This document shows, in pieces, positions 39,365-49,900 of a stretch of 64,000 nt of DNA. The notes below the pieces were generated by a model, which saw nothing but the letters and a program-made list of their open reading frames with translations, did no database searches and was not told the origin of the DNA. Numbering within the stretch: position 1 is the first letter of the stretch; every line of letters starts with the position of its first letter. Origin of the DNA: Segatella copri (GTDB taxonomy: Bacteria > Bacteroidota > Bacteroidia > Bacteroidales > Bacteroidaceae); contig NZ_CP042464.1 of NCBI RefSeq assembly GCF_015074785.1, forward strand, positions 868,001 through 932,000, written 5' to 3'. The position numbers were made by a program, and so were the translations under genes.

Positions 39365-40264
39365 ATGACGAGAAAAACAAAACTTCATGAAATCCGCGAC
39401 TACGTTATCATTGCCCTGGCGATGATAGAAGGTAGTATCGGTTTGAACATCTTCCTGCTTCCCAATCATATCACGATGGGTGGTGTAGGAGGTATCGCTT
39501 CTATCCTTTGCTGGGGATTTGGCATCCCGGCATCTGTATCTTATCTGGCGCTCAATGTGTTCCTGCTTCTCATCGCATTCCGCATTCTGGGCTATAAGTT
39601 CTGTCTGAAGACCATCTATGGTGTTGGTATCTTTGCCTTAACCACCCGTCTGATTGAGACGCATACGGTAGGCATGACGCCGCTGCTTCACGACCAGCCG
39701 TTCATGGCAACGGTCATCGGTGCGTTCTTCATGGGCAGCAGTGCCGGTCTGGGTCTTTCCTGCAATGGTTCTACGGGTGGTTCTGATACCGTAGCGGCGA
39801 TGATCAACAAGTATTGGAACATTTCCCTGGGTCATGCCATCATGATTTGCGACCTGTGTATCATCACCAGTTCTTATCTGGTATTGCGCGATTGGGAGAT
39901 GGTGATTTACGGTTATGTCTGCCTCTTTGTGCAGTCGCTCTGTGTAGATCATGTGGTGAATGCGTTGCGCCGTTCGGTTCAGTTCTTCATCATCAGCGAC
40001 AAATATCTGGAGCTCAGTGCAGCCATCAATACCGCTGCCGACCGAGGTTGTACGGTGATGGATGGTCATGGCTGTTACAGTGGCAAGGATGTCCACATGC
40101 TCTTTGTATTGGCGCGTCAGCGCGAGTCTCAGAAGATATTCCGTCTTATCGACGAGATAGATCCTACCGCCTTTGTCAGCCAGAGTGCCGTCATCGGTGT
40201 TTATGGCGAAGGTTTCGACCGTTTCAAGGTAGGCAAGAAGATAGGTTTGCCGAAGAAGAAATAG
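39365..40264 (+). CDS. YitT-family membrane protein (DUF2179)
   Basis: 299 residues from the ATG at 39,365. Five or six membrane helices (MIEGSIGLNIFLLPNHITMG, GSSAGLGLSCNGSTGGSDTV) and a C-terminal soluble DUF2179 domain (YSGKDVHMLFVLARQRES). Family function is unknown. Confidence 0.85.
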   Translation: MTRKTKLHEIRDYVIIALAMIEGSIGLNIFLLPNHITMGGVGGIASILCWGFGIPASVSYLALNVFLLLIAFRILGYKFCLKTIYGVGIFALTTRLIETHTVGMTPLLHDQPFMATVIGAFFMGSSAGLGLSCNGSTGGSDTVAAMINKYWNISLGHAIMICDLCIITSSYLVLRDWEMVIYGYVCLFVQSLCVDHVVNALRRSVQFFIISDKYLELSAAINTAADRGCTVMDGHGCYSGKDVHMLFVLARQRESQKIFRLIDEIDPTAFVSQSAVIGVYGEGFDRFKVGKKIGLPKKK

Positions 40265-40276
40265 TTTTAGATAGAA

Positions 40277-40317
40277 AAAGCCCGATAGGAGAGCGTTACA
40301 GCTTCCTGTCGGGCTTT
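40277..40317. terminator. Bidirectional terminator
   Basis: AAAGCCCGATAGGA and TCCTGTCGGGCTTT pair with one mismatch, between the convergent YitT and IPT/TIG genes. Confidence 0.85.
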
Positions 40318-40360
40318 GATTATTGTGTATCGTTTAAGCAATTTGTAAAGGCTTAACCGA

Positions 40361-41686
40361 TTACTTGTTCTTGTACTTGACAACTACCTTGTTGGCATAA
40401 ATGCCTTGTGCCTGTGAAATGGCAGCACCTGTGCTCTGTATGGTCAAAGCGTTGTTCTCAAATGAACTCTCAATACCTGTTGTGGCTTTGATCATTTCTC
40501 CTGTCTCCATATCCTGATCATCAGCAACTACCTGATTTGGAACATAGGTAGATACCTTTACGTTGCGGTTGAGAAGGAAACCAAGGAATAAGTCATCACG
40601 GCTCATTAACCAGCTAAAGGTGTTCAGCAAATAATAAGGCTCTACGGTGTTTGGACATGTACGGATACTCTTATTTGTTGTGAACTCGTTAGTTAAACTT
40701 AGAGTATAAGCAGACAAGTTGCCATCAGTATAAGTGCTCAGGAAATTTACATCAGCATCATCTGCTGCACCTACCTGCTTAACGCTTGTTAGGTAACCGT
40801 TTGCATCGTAGCTCCATGTATAAGTTACATCTTCGCCTGTCATCATATCCATACCTGTACTGCTGATAACGCGACCCTGGTCATCAAGAGTATAAGTATA
40901 AGGATTATTCTCTACAGAAACAGTTTTCCCGTTGTAATTGAAAACCCAACCAAGACTACCATTAGAAGTAATTTCCTTGAGAGTTCCATCTTCATTGTAA
41001 GACATGTTGAGAGTTAAAATGCCTTCTTGAAGACCCAAGTATGGGGCATACATGTTGAGTGCCGTATTATCTGATACAGTAATGCTCTCAATCTGGCGTT
41101 TCTGGAAGGCATATACCTTACCCAACTCCCAAGAAGCATTGCCGCGAACCAGAGATACGGCATATTCGCCCTCTGCCAAATCAGCAGGAATAGTAACCTT
41201 TACGCCATCAGAAGTAACTGTTGTCTCTAATGTCTTGTCACCAACTACAATCTTGTCGCCCTGGGCAAAACCGATACCGGTAAGGGTTACTTCCTCGCCA
41301 ATACCCATCTCGCCTGGCAATGACAAGGTAGAGATTGGGTTGTCAGCTGCAAGAAGAGTCATGCTGCCCAATGTCCAGCTATCATTACCTGTCTTCAATA
41401 CTACATTTACCTTACCTTCAGTCATGGTGTAAGGAATGGTGAAGGTTGCACCGTTAGAAGACATCTTGGCATTGGTGTTAACCTCAGTTACCTGCTCAGG
41501 CTGGAGATAAAGAGTCTGACCAGCAGCGAAACCGCTACCCTGTACGGTTACCTCGGCACCAATCTTTGCAGAAGTTGGAACCACTGCATTGCTTACTGGG
41601 TTAGTAGGCCCATCGTCGTCTGACGAACACGCTGAGAAAGTGATGAATGCACAAAGCATCAACATCATTGAAATCAATTTTTTCAT
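40361..41686 (-). CDS. IPT/TIG-domain lipoprotein
   Basis: 441 residues. Lipoprotein signal MKKLISMMLMLCAFITFSAC with the lipid Cys at residue 20. Three tandem IPT/TIG-like modules occupy residues 35-205 (IGAEVTVQGSGFAAGQTL, IGEEVTLTGIGFAQGDKI). The C-terminal half, with YTLDDQGRVIS and YDANGYLTSV repeats, is a beta-rich domain with YD-repeat-like units. Last gene of the SusC/D operon; likely a surface accessory protein. Confidence 0.75.
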   Translation of the reverse strand: MKKLISMMLMLCAFITFSACSSDDDGPTNPVSNAVVPTSAKIGAEVTVQGSGFAAGQTLYLQPEQVTEVNTNAKMSSNGATFTIPYTMTEGKVNVVLKTGNDSWTLGSMTLLAADNPISTLSLPGEMGIGEEVTLTGIGFAQGDKIVVGDKTLETTVTSDGVKVTIPADLAEGEYAVSLVRGNASWELGKVYAFQKRQIESITVSDNTALNMYAPYLGLQEGILTLNMSYNEDGTLKEITSNGSLGWVFNYNGKTVSVENNPYTYTLDDQGRVISSTGMDMMTGEDVTYTWSYDANGYLTSVKQVGAADDADVNFLSTYTDGNLSAYTLSLTNEFTTNKSIRTCPNTVEPYYLLNTFSWLMSRDDLFLGFLLNRNVKVSTYVPNQVVADDQDMETGEMIKATTGIESSFENNALTIQSTGAAISQAQGIYANKVVVKYKNK

Positions 41687-41736
41687 AGTGCTGTATTTTA
41701 ATTAATTAATAAATAAATTGTTTTAAACTCTAATTC

Positions 41737-43086
41737 TTACAAGCCAGGCTGACTGTTCAGAATCTTTTCTGTGTCCTCGCTTGAAGGACGGGTCATGTCT
41801 GGATTCACGATTCTGCCGTTAGGATCGAGGAGGATGAAGCGAGGAATGCCGCTGATGCGGTAATCGCTCTGGAACTTGCTGCCCTTACCGATATAAAGTT
41901 GGGTACCGCTCAGTGTACCGCTCTTAACCCGGGCTGCCCACTTCGCCTTGTCCTGATCGATAGAAAGACCTACGAAAACGATGTTTCTGCCCTTGAACTT
42001 CTCTTCCAGTTTCTTGAGGAATGGCAACTCCTTCTGGCATGGTCCGCACCAGGTAGCCCACATATCTATATATATGTACTTGCCGCGGAAATCACGGAGC
42101 GTCATCTCCTTGCCGTATACATCTACACCCTTGAACATAGGTGATGGACGGCCCACAGCCGCCTTGTCCCATTTGGCACATGCCTTCTTGAAGATTTCAT
42201 TCAGGCGAGGCGATGTAACATAGGTATAGTACAGATTCTGCAGATCGGTGATGTTCTCCACGCCATTACCTTCAACATAGGTGAATGCCAGAAAATGAAT
42301 CAGCGATTCGCGCACCTTGTCGCTCTTCGTATTCTCGCCGATATAGCTCATCTCTGCAAGCACCTTTGGATAGAGTTGGCGGATGTTCTTTCCCGCTTCA
42401 TCAAATACATGGGCTGTCTCAATCATATAGTTGCGATACTCATCGTTGTCGGCGAGATCATCATCCTCCTTCACATACTGGCGCAGGGTATCGTAATAGT
42501 CCTTACCCAATACCAGAGTGGTATCCTGAGTGAGATAAGTATGACTTACCGGATACATCAGGAAGGCATTGGCATAGAAGTAGGTAATTCTGCCTTCTTC
42601 CATCTTCAGAAATTTGTCGTCGGCAGCAAACTTGCGTGCTTTCAGCAGGCGTTTCATCGAAGCGATCTTTTTGTCAACGGTAGCCTTAAACTCGCTCCAA
42701 GGCTGGCTGTAAGCCTCATTAGGCAAGCCGGTTAACTGAATCTTGTTCAAGTAATCGATAGCCTTCTCGTTGCCGCCCTTCACGGCGAAGGTGTTGTCGA
42801 AATTGTTGGCATCGAACGAGATGGTTACATCGTCGCCCTTCTGAAGATACACGTTCTTTGTCTTCTCGCCATAATAAACGTTGGCGTAGAGAGCATCCAT
42901 GCCGTCGAGCTGCACGGTAGCCTTTCCGTCGGTCAGTGGAAATTCGTTGACGCTCATGTGGTAGACGAGTACCACATTAGAGAGCACCGGATTCTTGACG
43001 TCAAATCTAACGGTGATGCCCTCAGCTGCGTGCATGTTCACTGCAGCAAGCAGGAACAGAAGCAATGATAATATTCTATTCTTCAT
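41737..43086 (-). CDS. Thioredoxin-like (TlpA/DUF4369-type) protein
   Basis: 449 residues with signal peptide (MKNRILSLLLFLLAAVNMHA). The N-terminal beta-sandwich resembles DUF4369, the middle is helical, and a TlpA/AhpC-type thioredoxin domain starts near residue 325 with YIDMWATWCGPCQKEL (Cys347, Cys350). The CGPC site is intact, so it is probably a periplasmic or surface thiol-disulfide oxidoreductase serving the uptake complex. Confidence 0.8.
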   Translation of the reverse strand: MKNRILSLLLFLLAAVNMHAAEGITVRFDVKNPVLSNVVLVYHMSVNEFPLTDGKATVQLDGMDALYANVYYGEKTKNVYLQKGDDVTISFDANNFDNTFAVKGGNEKAIDYLNKIQLTGLPNEAYSQPWSEFKATVDKKIASMKRLLKARKFAADDKFLKMEEGRITYFYANAFLMYPVSHTYLTQDTTLVLGKDYYDTLRQYVKEDDDLADNDEYRNYMIETAHVFDEAGKNIRQLYPKVLAEMSYIGENTKSDKVRESLIHFLAFTYVEGNGVENITDLQNLYYTYVTSPRLNEIFKKACAKWDKAAVGRPSPMFKGVDVYGKEMTLRDFRGKYIYIDMWATWCGPCQKELPFLKKLEEKFKGRNIVFVGLSIDQDKAKWAARVKSGTLSGTQLYIGKGSKFQSDYRISGIPRFILLDPNGRIVNPDMTRPSSEDTEKILNSQPGL

Positions 43087-43113
43087 TTTTACTTTCTTTT
43101 TTTAAGTTGATGA

Positions 43114-44670
43114 TTAGTTGGTACGCTCACGGTAAGTAGCATCTACTATCTTGCCGAAGCCTGAATAGCTGGTAGGTGTAACCTTAGAGAAATCGCCCTC
43201 TGCGCTCATGCCGTCGTAGATGCGGAGTGTGCCCGAACCATTGCTGTTCTCTGAACCTACGATGAGATCGTAATCATGGGCTGAAGCTGAATTCTGATAG
43301 AAATTAAACTTCATCATCGTGATGGTTTCGCCGTTGAAACTGAACTGGCGCTCTGCCTTCAATGGTTTCTCCGAGAGGTTTACGCGATAAACGGTACCGC
43401 CTACAGCATAATACATGTAGTTCTTCTGCGAACTGAAGGCGAAGCAAGAGGCATTGGCGATGTCTTTGCAGTCGCTCAAGTCGCCGTAGTAAGCCTTACC
43501 CAGTGCAAAGGTGCAGTCGGCATAGCAGAGCATATCACCCAGCTGAATGCCATACAGTTCAAACTTCTTTCCGCTGCGCAGGATGGTATAGGTGATGCCC
43601 ATCTTGGCATTTCCCGGGTCGTACTTGGTATTCTCCATATATACAAAGTCCATGCCTGTAGGGTATTCGCTGAAGGCTTTTCCTGTTACCATATTCGATC
43701 CCTTGTATCCGGTAGCTATCTCTTCCATATCCTTCATGCTGTGATAGGAAACATCAGAGAGCGAAAGGCCTGGTAGGAAAGGACAGCAGGACATGAAGCA
43801 CTTGTTCACATTATCATAAAGCAGATAGATAGATGCGTAAGAGGATGCTCCGATGTTGGCTCCTACAGCTGGTGCAAGAACAGGCTGCTTGTTGACGGCA
43901 GCGAAGAGTCCCTGGATACCCATGTTGGATGCCGAATATGCATAGCCGTTGCTCACAATCATTCTCATCATGCCGCTCTGGTCGCATACCATGCTCTGTG
44001 GCTTCAGATTGGTCTGCTTGGCTACCTCGTACTTGAAGTCGTAATCCTTCTGCCATACAAAACTGTTCTTTGACAGACGGGTGGCTCCGTCGGCTGTAAA
44101 GAGATAGAAAGGAGAGTCGGAATGTCCGCTGTTTGGCGCATACTGGATGTTGTATGGATGATTCAACTCAGGCATTCCGCTGGTCTTGAGGATGTCGAGA
44201 TAGGTTTTACCTGTAACCTTCGATATCATGTCGAGACGGGTCTTGCCGTTCACATCACAGAGCACCATCCAGCCTTCTGAAGAGGTATCGCTCACAGTGA
44301 GTGTATAGCTCTGCTGCCAGAAGAGTCCGGTCTTCTTCTCTGTTGCGGTGAAGTAGAGGGTATATTCTCCTGCAGGAAGCGTCATTTCCTGCACGAGATG
44401 TTTTTCGTTGCCAAGTACAGTCACCTTGTTGTCACCCGACTTATTGATGACCTTCCACTCGTAGTTGTAGGCATCGAGGTCGGTGATGTTATCGCCCAGA
44501 TTCGGGTCGAGGTCGATGTTGGCATGGGTGAGTACCGAGATGGTCTCAGGTACGCCGGTGATAGTAGGCTCGTTCAGACTGTGATAATCGTAGTTGCCCT
44601 CATCTTGCGAGCATCCTGCCATCATTGTAGCCATCATCAGAGCCGCTGCCATTATTTTATAATTTCTCAT
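43114..44670 (-). CDS. PKD-like-family lipoprotein
   Basis: 518 residues, lipoprotein signal MRNYKIMAAALMMATMMAGC (lipid Cys20) followed by SQDEGNYDYHSLNE. The pattern of EGNYDYH plus a PKD-like beta domain (DAYNYEWKVINKSGDN), then a six-blade propeller-like part, is typical of the PKD_2 lipoproteins next to SusC/SusD and DUF4843. Probably an outer-surface ligand-binding lipoprotein. Confidence 0.75.
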   Translation of the reverse strand: MRNYKIMAAALMMATMMAGCSQDEGNYDYHSLNEPTITGVPETISVLTHANIDLDPNLGDNITDLDAYNYEWKVINKSGDNKVTVLGNEKHLVQEMTLPAGEYTLYFTATEKKTGLFWQQSYTLTVSDTSSEGWMVLCDVNGKTRLDMISKVTGKTYLDILKTSGMPELNHPYNIQYAPNSGHSDSPFYLFTADGATRLSKNSFVWQKDYDFKYEVAKQTNLKPQSMVCDQSGMMRMIVSNGYAYSASNMGIQGLFAAVNKQPVLAPAVGANIGASSYASIYLLYDNVNKCFMSCCPFLPGLSLSDVSYHSMKDMEEIATGYKGSNMVTGKAFSEYPTGMDFVYMENTKYDPGNAKMGITYTILRSGKKFELYGIQLGDMLCYADCTFALGKAYYGDLSDCKDIANASCFAFSSQKNYMYYAVGGTVYRVNLSEKPLKAERQFSFNGETITMMKFNFYQNSASAHDYDLIVGSENSNGSGTLRIYDGMSAEGDFSKVTPTSYSGFGKIVDATYRERTN

Positions 44671-44688
44671 AATCTTCCAGTTTTTTTT

Positions 44689-45453
44689 TTATTCTCCATA
44701 GAAAGCCAGCGCATTGCCCTTTGCATCGAATGCATCGGCATCGTATGCCTCGCCGTTGTTGCGAAGTTTCTGCTGCTCTCTCACATAACTCTGCATCTCA
44801 GAACTTACATAGCTCTGCATGGCAAGCGTCATCTTAGAATCGTCGTTGAAATCGGCTGGGTCCAGGTCGAGTACCTTACAAGCCAGTTCGAACTTCTGCT
44901 GGGTGAAATCGCCGAGCAGATCGGTCTTCCATGCCTTTGGTGCCGTGGTAAACTTGTCAGAGAAGATAATCTGATAAGAAAGGGTAGAAACCACATCGCC
45001 GTTGGCTGTCGTCTCTTCGGTAACGGGAAGTGTGAAGTTCTCGTTAGGCTGCAGACTTACCTGTATATGCTTCTCCTGAGTTTTCAGGATGGCAGTACGT
45101 TTCAGCGTAATCATATATTCCAGTACGGTTTCGCCCGCTGGCATCTCAGCCTTTTCCGGCAGGATGTAGTCTGTGCCTTCCTGTGCATCCTCCGAGCAAA
45201 CCATTAGGGCTATCTCGCGAGGCTGGTCTGTAGGACGGCCTACCAGCTGTATCTTGACAGGCACCTGCATCTCATCGCCTTTCTGATAGACAAAGGTCAC
45301 ATTGGTGTTTGCCTGTAGAATATTGGTGTTGGAGCGATTGTTCAGGTAAACACCGTTAATGTTCTGAAAAACATCCGGTTCCTGTTCGCTACATGAGCCT
45401 AGAGATAGGGCCGCCATCGCTCCAATCAATAGAGTCTTTATCTGATATTTCAT
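44689..45453 (-). CDS. DUF4843 lipoprotein
   Basis: 254 residues, signal MKYQIKTLLIGAMAALSLGSC with lipid Cys. FVYQKGDEMQVPVKIQLVGR and MVCSEDAQEGTDYILPEKAE are the usual beta-domain features of DUF4843. Between susD and the PKD-like gene, as in many Bacteroidota uptake operons, where such proteins are surface lipoproteins of the SusCD complex. Confidence 0.75.
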   Translation of the reverse strand: MKYQIKTLLIGAMAALSLGSCSEQEPDVFQNINGVYLNNRSNTNILQANTNVTFVYQKGDEMQVPVKIQLVGRPTDQPREIALMVCSEDAQEGTDYILPEKAEMPAGETVLEYMITLKRTAILKTQEKHIQVSLQPNENFTLPVTEETTANGDVVSTLSYQIIFSDKFTTAPKAWKTDLLGDFTQQKFELACKVLDLDPADFNDDSKMTLAMQSYVSSEMQSYVREQQKLRNNGEAYDADAFDAKGNALAFYGE

Positions 45454-45508
45454 ATAAAAATCGTATATAATTAGTCTTAACTATAAACTCTCAACTGTAA
45501 ACTGTTAA

Positions 45509-46957
45509 CTAGTTCTCTGTCTCTGAGTCAGGTAGTGGAACCACGAAGATGAGGTCGCTTGCCTTTGGATTCTTGTTCGCGTTAGAAGAGGTGATGATGT
45601 CGCTGTTCAATCGCTTGTAGAGATAAAACAGCTGGCCTTCGCCATACAACTCGCGGATGTACTCATACTTCAGCAAATCAGGAGTCAGAGTCTGAAGGTT
45701 TGCTACACCGCGGTTTCTGCGTAGGGCATTGACATACTGTACTCCGTTAGCCAGGTTGTCGCTCTGGCTCTCGGCTGCAATGAGGAACATCTCACCCAGA
45801 CGTATCATCGGAATCATCGTGTTCTGGATACTTCCGTTAGCCACCATATCGCTATACTTGTAGAAATAACGGTTGCTGCCTGTTGCTATCCAGTTGGCAC
45901 GGTAACGGTAGTCGTCCTGATAGCCGCCGGTTGTTGCTGCACCGCCATACACGATGTTGCTCATCAGGTTATCGTCCATGCGGAACACATAGTTTGGCAA
46001 TCGTGACGGATCGTAGAAATTCTTGTGAATCTTGCTGCGGCTGGTGTTGGTCAGTGCAAACAGAACCTCTGAAGAGAAGATGCGGTCAGGGTCGGCTGGC
46101 GAACCTATAACCAGACTCTTGTCTACGAATGGGAAGATGCCCTGGTCGGCAGTCTTGATGACATCGGTGGCATACTTGAACGCTTCGGTCTTATTGCCCA
46201 TATAGAGATTCACACGAGCCAGAAGGGCCTCTACGGCATAGTAGTTGAGTCGGAGAGCACGGTAGCGCATGAAGTTGCTGGTACCGTCCTGCGAACCGCT
46301 CATCAGGGTTCCTTCTGTTTTAACCGGGTCGTTGGCAAGCAGGATGCGGGCTTCCTCTAGGTCGGCAACCACCTTCTCTGCCACCTCCTTGGCTGTAAGG
46401 ATAGGCTCCGGACTGTTGGTCTGCTTATTATAATAAGGTATCGCCTTCTTCTCGCTGTCCTTGGCATAAACCGGACCGAAGAGGCGCAGCATGTCGAAGT
46501 GCAGCATCGCTCTCAGTGCCAGTGCTTCTCCCTTTACGGCATAATAGTTGCCGCCTGTAAAGAGACCTTGGTTCTGGTCGATACTTTCCAGAATCTTGTT
46601 GCAGTTCAGAATCAGCGCATAAGCCTTGTTCCAGGTCTGGTCCAGGCGGTTGCGCCAGTATTCTGTGCCATACTGGTAGTTGGAGAGGTCTTTGTAGTTG
46701 CCCCATACGCTGTTGTCAGTACCGATGGCGTATGCACCACCCATCACCTCAATCATCTCTACCGACAGCGACTGACCGTAGAGTGCATCGCTGTTGAGGT
46801 CGATGTAGATACCGTTGAGCATTTTCTGGTAGCCTTCTTCTGATTTCTGAAGCTCGCCCTCCGATATCTTGTCGTATGGTTTCACTTCCAACCAGCTGTC
46901 GCACGATACCATCATCGTGCTGCAGGCTAAAATCATTGTATATAATATCTTTTTCAT
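45509..46957 (-). CDS. susD: SusD/RagB-family nutrient-binding lipoprotein
   Basis: 482 residues from the ATG at 46,957 (MKKILYTMILACSTMMVSCD), with the lipid Cys at residue 19. Tetratricopeptide-like helices with LNCNKILESIDQNQGLFTGG, ALRAMLHFDMLRLFGPVYAK and the C-terminal YVNALRRNRGVANLQ match SusD. It should form the lid of the SusC barrel and bind the substrate. The substrate is unknown; no glycan-degrading enzymes are in the operon, so peptides or other ligands are possible. Confidence 0.88.
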   Translation of the reverse strand: MKKILYTMILACSTMMVSCDSWLEVKPYDKISEGELQKSEEGYQKMLNGIYIDLNSDALYGQSLSVEMIEVMGGAYAIGTDNSVWGNYKDLSNYQYGTEYWRNRLDQTWNKAYALILNCNKILESIDQNQGLFTGGNYYAVKGEALALRAMLHFDMLRLFGPVYAKDSEKKAIPYYNKQTNSPEPILTAKEVAEKVVADLEEARILLANDPVKTEGTLMSGSQDGTSNFMRYRALRLNYYAVEALLARVNLYMGNKTEAFKYATDVIKTADQGIFPFVDKSLVIGSPADPDRIFSSEVLFALTNTSRSKIHKNFYDPSRLPNYVFRMDDNLMSNIVYGGAATTGGYQDDYRYRANWIATGSNRYFYKYSDMVANGSIQNTMIPMIRLGEMFLIAAESQSDNLANGVQYVNALRRNRGVANLQTLTPDLLKYEYIRELYGEGQLFYLYKRLNSDIITSSNANKNPKASDLIFVVPLPDSETEN

Positions 46958-46967
46958 TGCGTTCTGT

Positions 46968-49900
46968 TTAGAATGTTGCACCTATTGAGAATGACACGGT
47001 ACGGGCAAAAGGATAGTCGATGCCTCGCTCTGCCTTCACGGTAGACCAGCGGAAGATGTCGTTCATGTTGGCCTGAACTGAGAGTGCCTGCATGCCAAAC
47101 TTCTTGGCGATGTTGAGCGGAAATTCGTAACCCAGATTGATTGACTCGCACGTAAGTGTATTCTCATCCATTACGAAGCGGGATGACTTGTCGGTCTTCT
47201 GTACCATCGAGATGCCCTTGAACTGGGCATTGCGGTTGTTGATGCTCCAGCGGTCGTAGAGGGCACGGCGGTCCTGGTTGTTGTAGATGTCGGCAGTTCC
47301 GATGTTCTCTACCTTGTCGAAGAGCGAACTGTTGAAGAGCTGACCGCCATACTGATAGCGGAAGAAGCAGCTGAATGAGAATCCCTTATAATAGAAGGTG
47401 GTTCCCAGCAGTCCCTCTACATCCGGTTCGGTATCGCCGCATACTACCTCGTCGCTGGCATCATAGGTAAACGAATAGGTGCCGTCGCGCTTGATGAACA
47501 GCTCCTTACCTGTGGCAGGATCGATGCCCGCAGAGCGTACTGCCCAGATGGCTGTAGGACTTCCGCCGTCGTAATAGCGGGTGGTGTTGTGAAGACCGGT
47601 CTTTCCGCTCTCGTTCAGTGCGCTGAAGGCATTGCCTATGTTGGCATATTTCGACTTGGAGTGGGTGGCACTCAGCGAGATATTCCAGTTGATGCGCTCA
47701 TGAGGCATATAAATAGGAGAGAACTTGATGGTGGCTTCCCATCCGTTGGTCTTCTGCTTACCGGCATTCAGAGCCTCGCTCGTTACACCCATTGAACCTG
47801 GGGTGGTGATGATGGCGAGCAATGGGTCGGTGTTCTTGATGTAGTAATCAAGCGTCAGATTCAGTCGGTTGCCCAGCGTGGTGATATCGGCTCCCACGTT
47901 GTAGTTGATGGTCTCCTGCCATGCCAGATCGTTGTTGCCCAAGCTGTTGATGATGACACCGGTACCGAATACGTTGGTCATCAGACTGTTGAACATATAG
48001 GTGGTATAGGCCTGGTAGGCAGAGAAGTTCTGGTTGCCCGGATTACCCACAGAGGCACGCAGTTTGAGCATCTGGAAAATGCCGTTCTCCTGCATCCACT
48101 CTTCGTTGTGGATATTCCAACCCAGACCTACTGACCAGGTGGTACGGAACCGGTTGTCGGTGCCAAACATTGAGGCACCATCGTTGCGCAGGTTGAAGTC
48201 CAGCAGATAGCGGTTGTCGTAGGCATAGCCACCGTTCAGATAGAAACTGGAGGCATGCTTGATGTTTTCGCTGTAGCTTGGTTTGCCGCCTGTAGGGTAG
48301 TTGTTGGCAAAGGATGGGGCATCAAACTGGTCGTCGGTAAAACCGGTGGCTGAGTAGCCATTGGTCTTGCTGGTGGTATTGCTGAAGTTGAAACCCAATA
48401 CGGCGTTTATCTGATGCTTCTCTGCTATCAGCTTGCCGTAGGTGGCAGAAAGGTCGCCTTCGTAGTAGAGATATTTCTGCAGGCTGTGCTTGAACAGTCC
48501 CTTCTGGGTTGCTTCCTGGTCATCGAAATCGGTATGCTCTGGCGAGAGGCGCTGATCCTGGGTATCATCATACTTGGTGATACCGAACTTGCCACGCACA
48601 CGGAGATCATCTGTAGCAAACCATTCGGCGATGAAGTTGTTGGTAAAGCCGAAACGCTGTCCCTTGTCGTAGTTGTTGAGATGCGCATTCCAGAGTGGGT
48701 TTGATACAGGGTTGTCATTCAGCCCCTCTTCCGGATAGTAAAGATACTTGTTGATCTTGCCGTCGGCACCATACTTTCTGTAATATGGGTTGGCATAGGC
48801 ATATTCCGAGAAACTAACGGTCGGGTTGTTGGTCTCCAGATAGTCGATGGAGAGTTTGTTACTGAACTGGAATTTGCCGGTGCGGTAAATCAGGTCGAGG
48901 TTTCCGCCCAGAGTCTGGCGGTCTGAGCCCTTCATCACGCCGTTCACCTGTCCAAAGTTAAGTCCCAGTCCGTATCTCACGTTGCCTTCTCCACCTTCGG
49001 CATATACGTTGTGCTTATGGGTGAATCCGGTGCGCAGAGGCACACTGAGCCAGTAGGTATCTACGCCCTGCTCGATATCGCGCAGACGGGAATTGTAGAG
49101 ATTATCCAACTTGATCTGGTTGAACGGATCATTGGTATTGTCCTTGTATACGCCTGCCAGTTTTTCGAACTCCAACTTTTCGCGGGAGTTCATCAGATTG
49201 TAGTCTGAAAGGTCAGCGAAATCCAGACTGTAGTCGCCCTTATATGAAATCTGCAGCTTACCCTTTACCGGTGCTTTGGTCTCGATAACAACCACACCGT
49301 TGGCAGCTTTTGAACCATAGATGGCTGTAGATGCGGCATCCTTGAGCAGCGTAACCGATGCTACGCGGTTCATGTTGAGGTTCATCACGGTTTCCAGGGT
49401 TGTTTCGAAGCCATCCAGAATAAAGAGCGGCTGGTTAGGGTCGGAACCGTATTCCTCCTTCAGTCCCGCCACGCTCGACTTGCCACGGATTTCCACGTCA
49501 GGCATCTTGTTAGGGTTAGATCCTGAGAGTGCGTTGTCCATAATCTTGAAAGATGGATCCAGGGTCTTCAGACTTTGGAGCACGTTCTGTGCACCTACGC
49601 TCTTGAGTTCATCGCCCTTGAAGGTAGCCGAAGAACCTGTAAAGCTTTCCTTCTTGCGTCGGTACACACCTGTAACCACCACATCCTTGATACTCTGGGC
49701 TTCAGATTTCATCATGATGCGGGCAAAGTCGCTATGGTTACTGCCTGTAAATCGGATTATTGTCTTTTTATAGCCGATGAAGGAGAGTACGATGTTGCAC
49801 TCTTTCCTGACAGGCAGTTCGAAGTGTCCGTCGATGTCTGTCGTTACGGCGTTGGTTGTACCTTCGATAGCTACGGTTACACCAATCATGGGTTCATGGT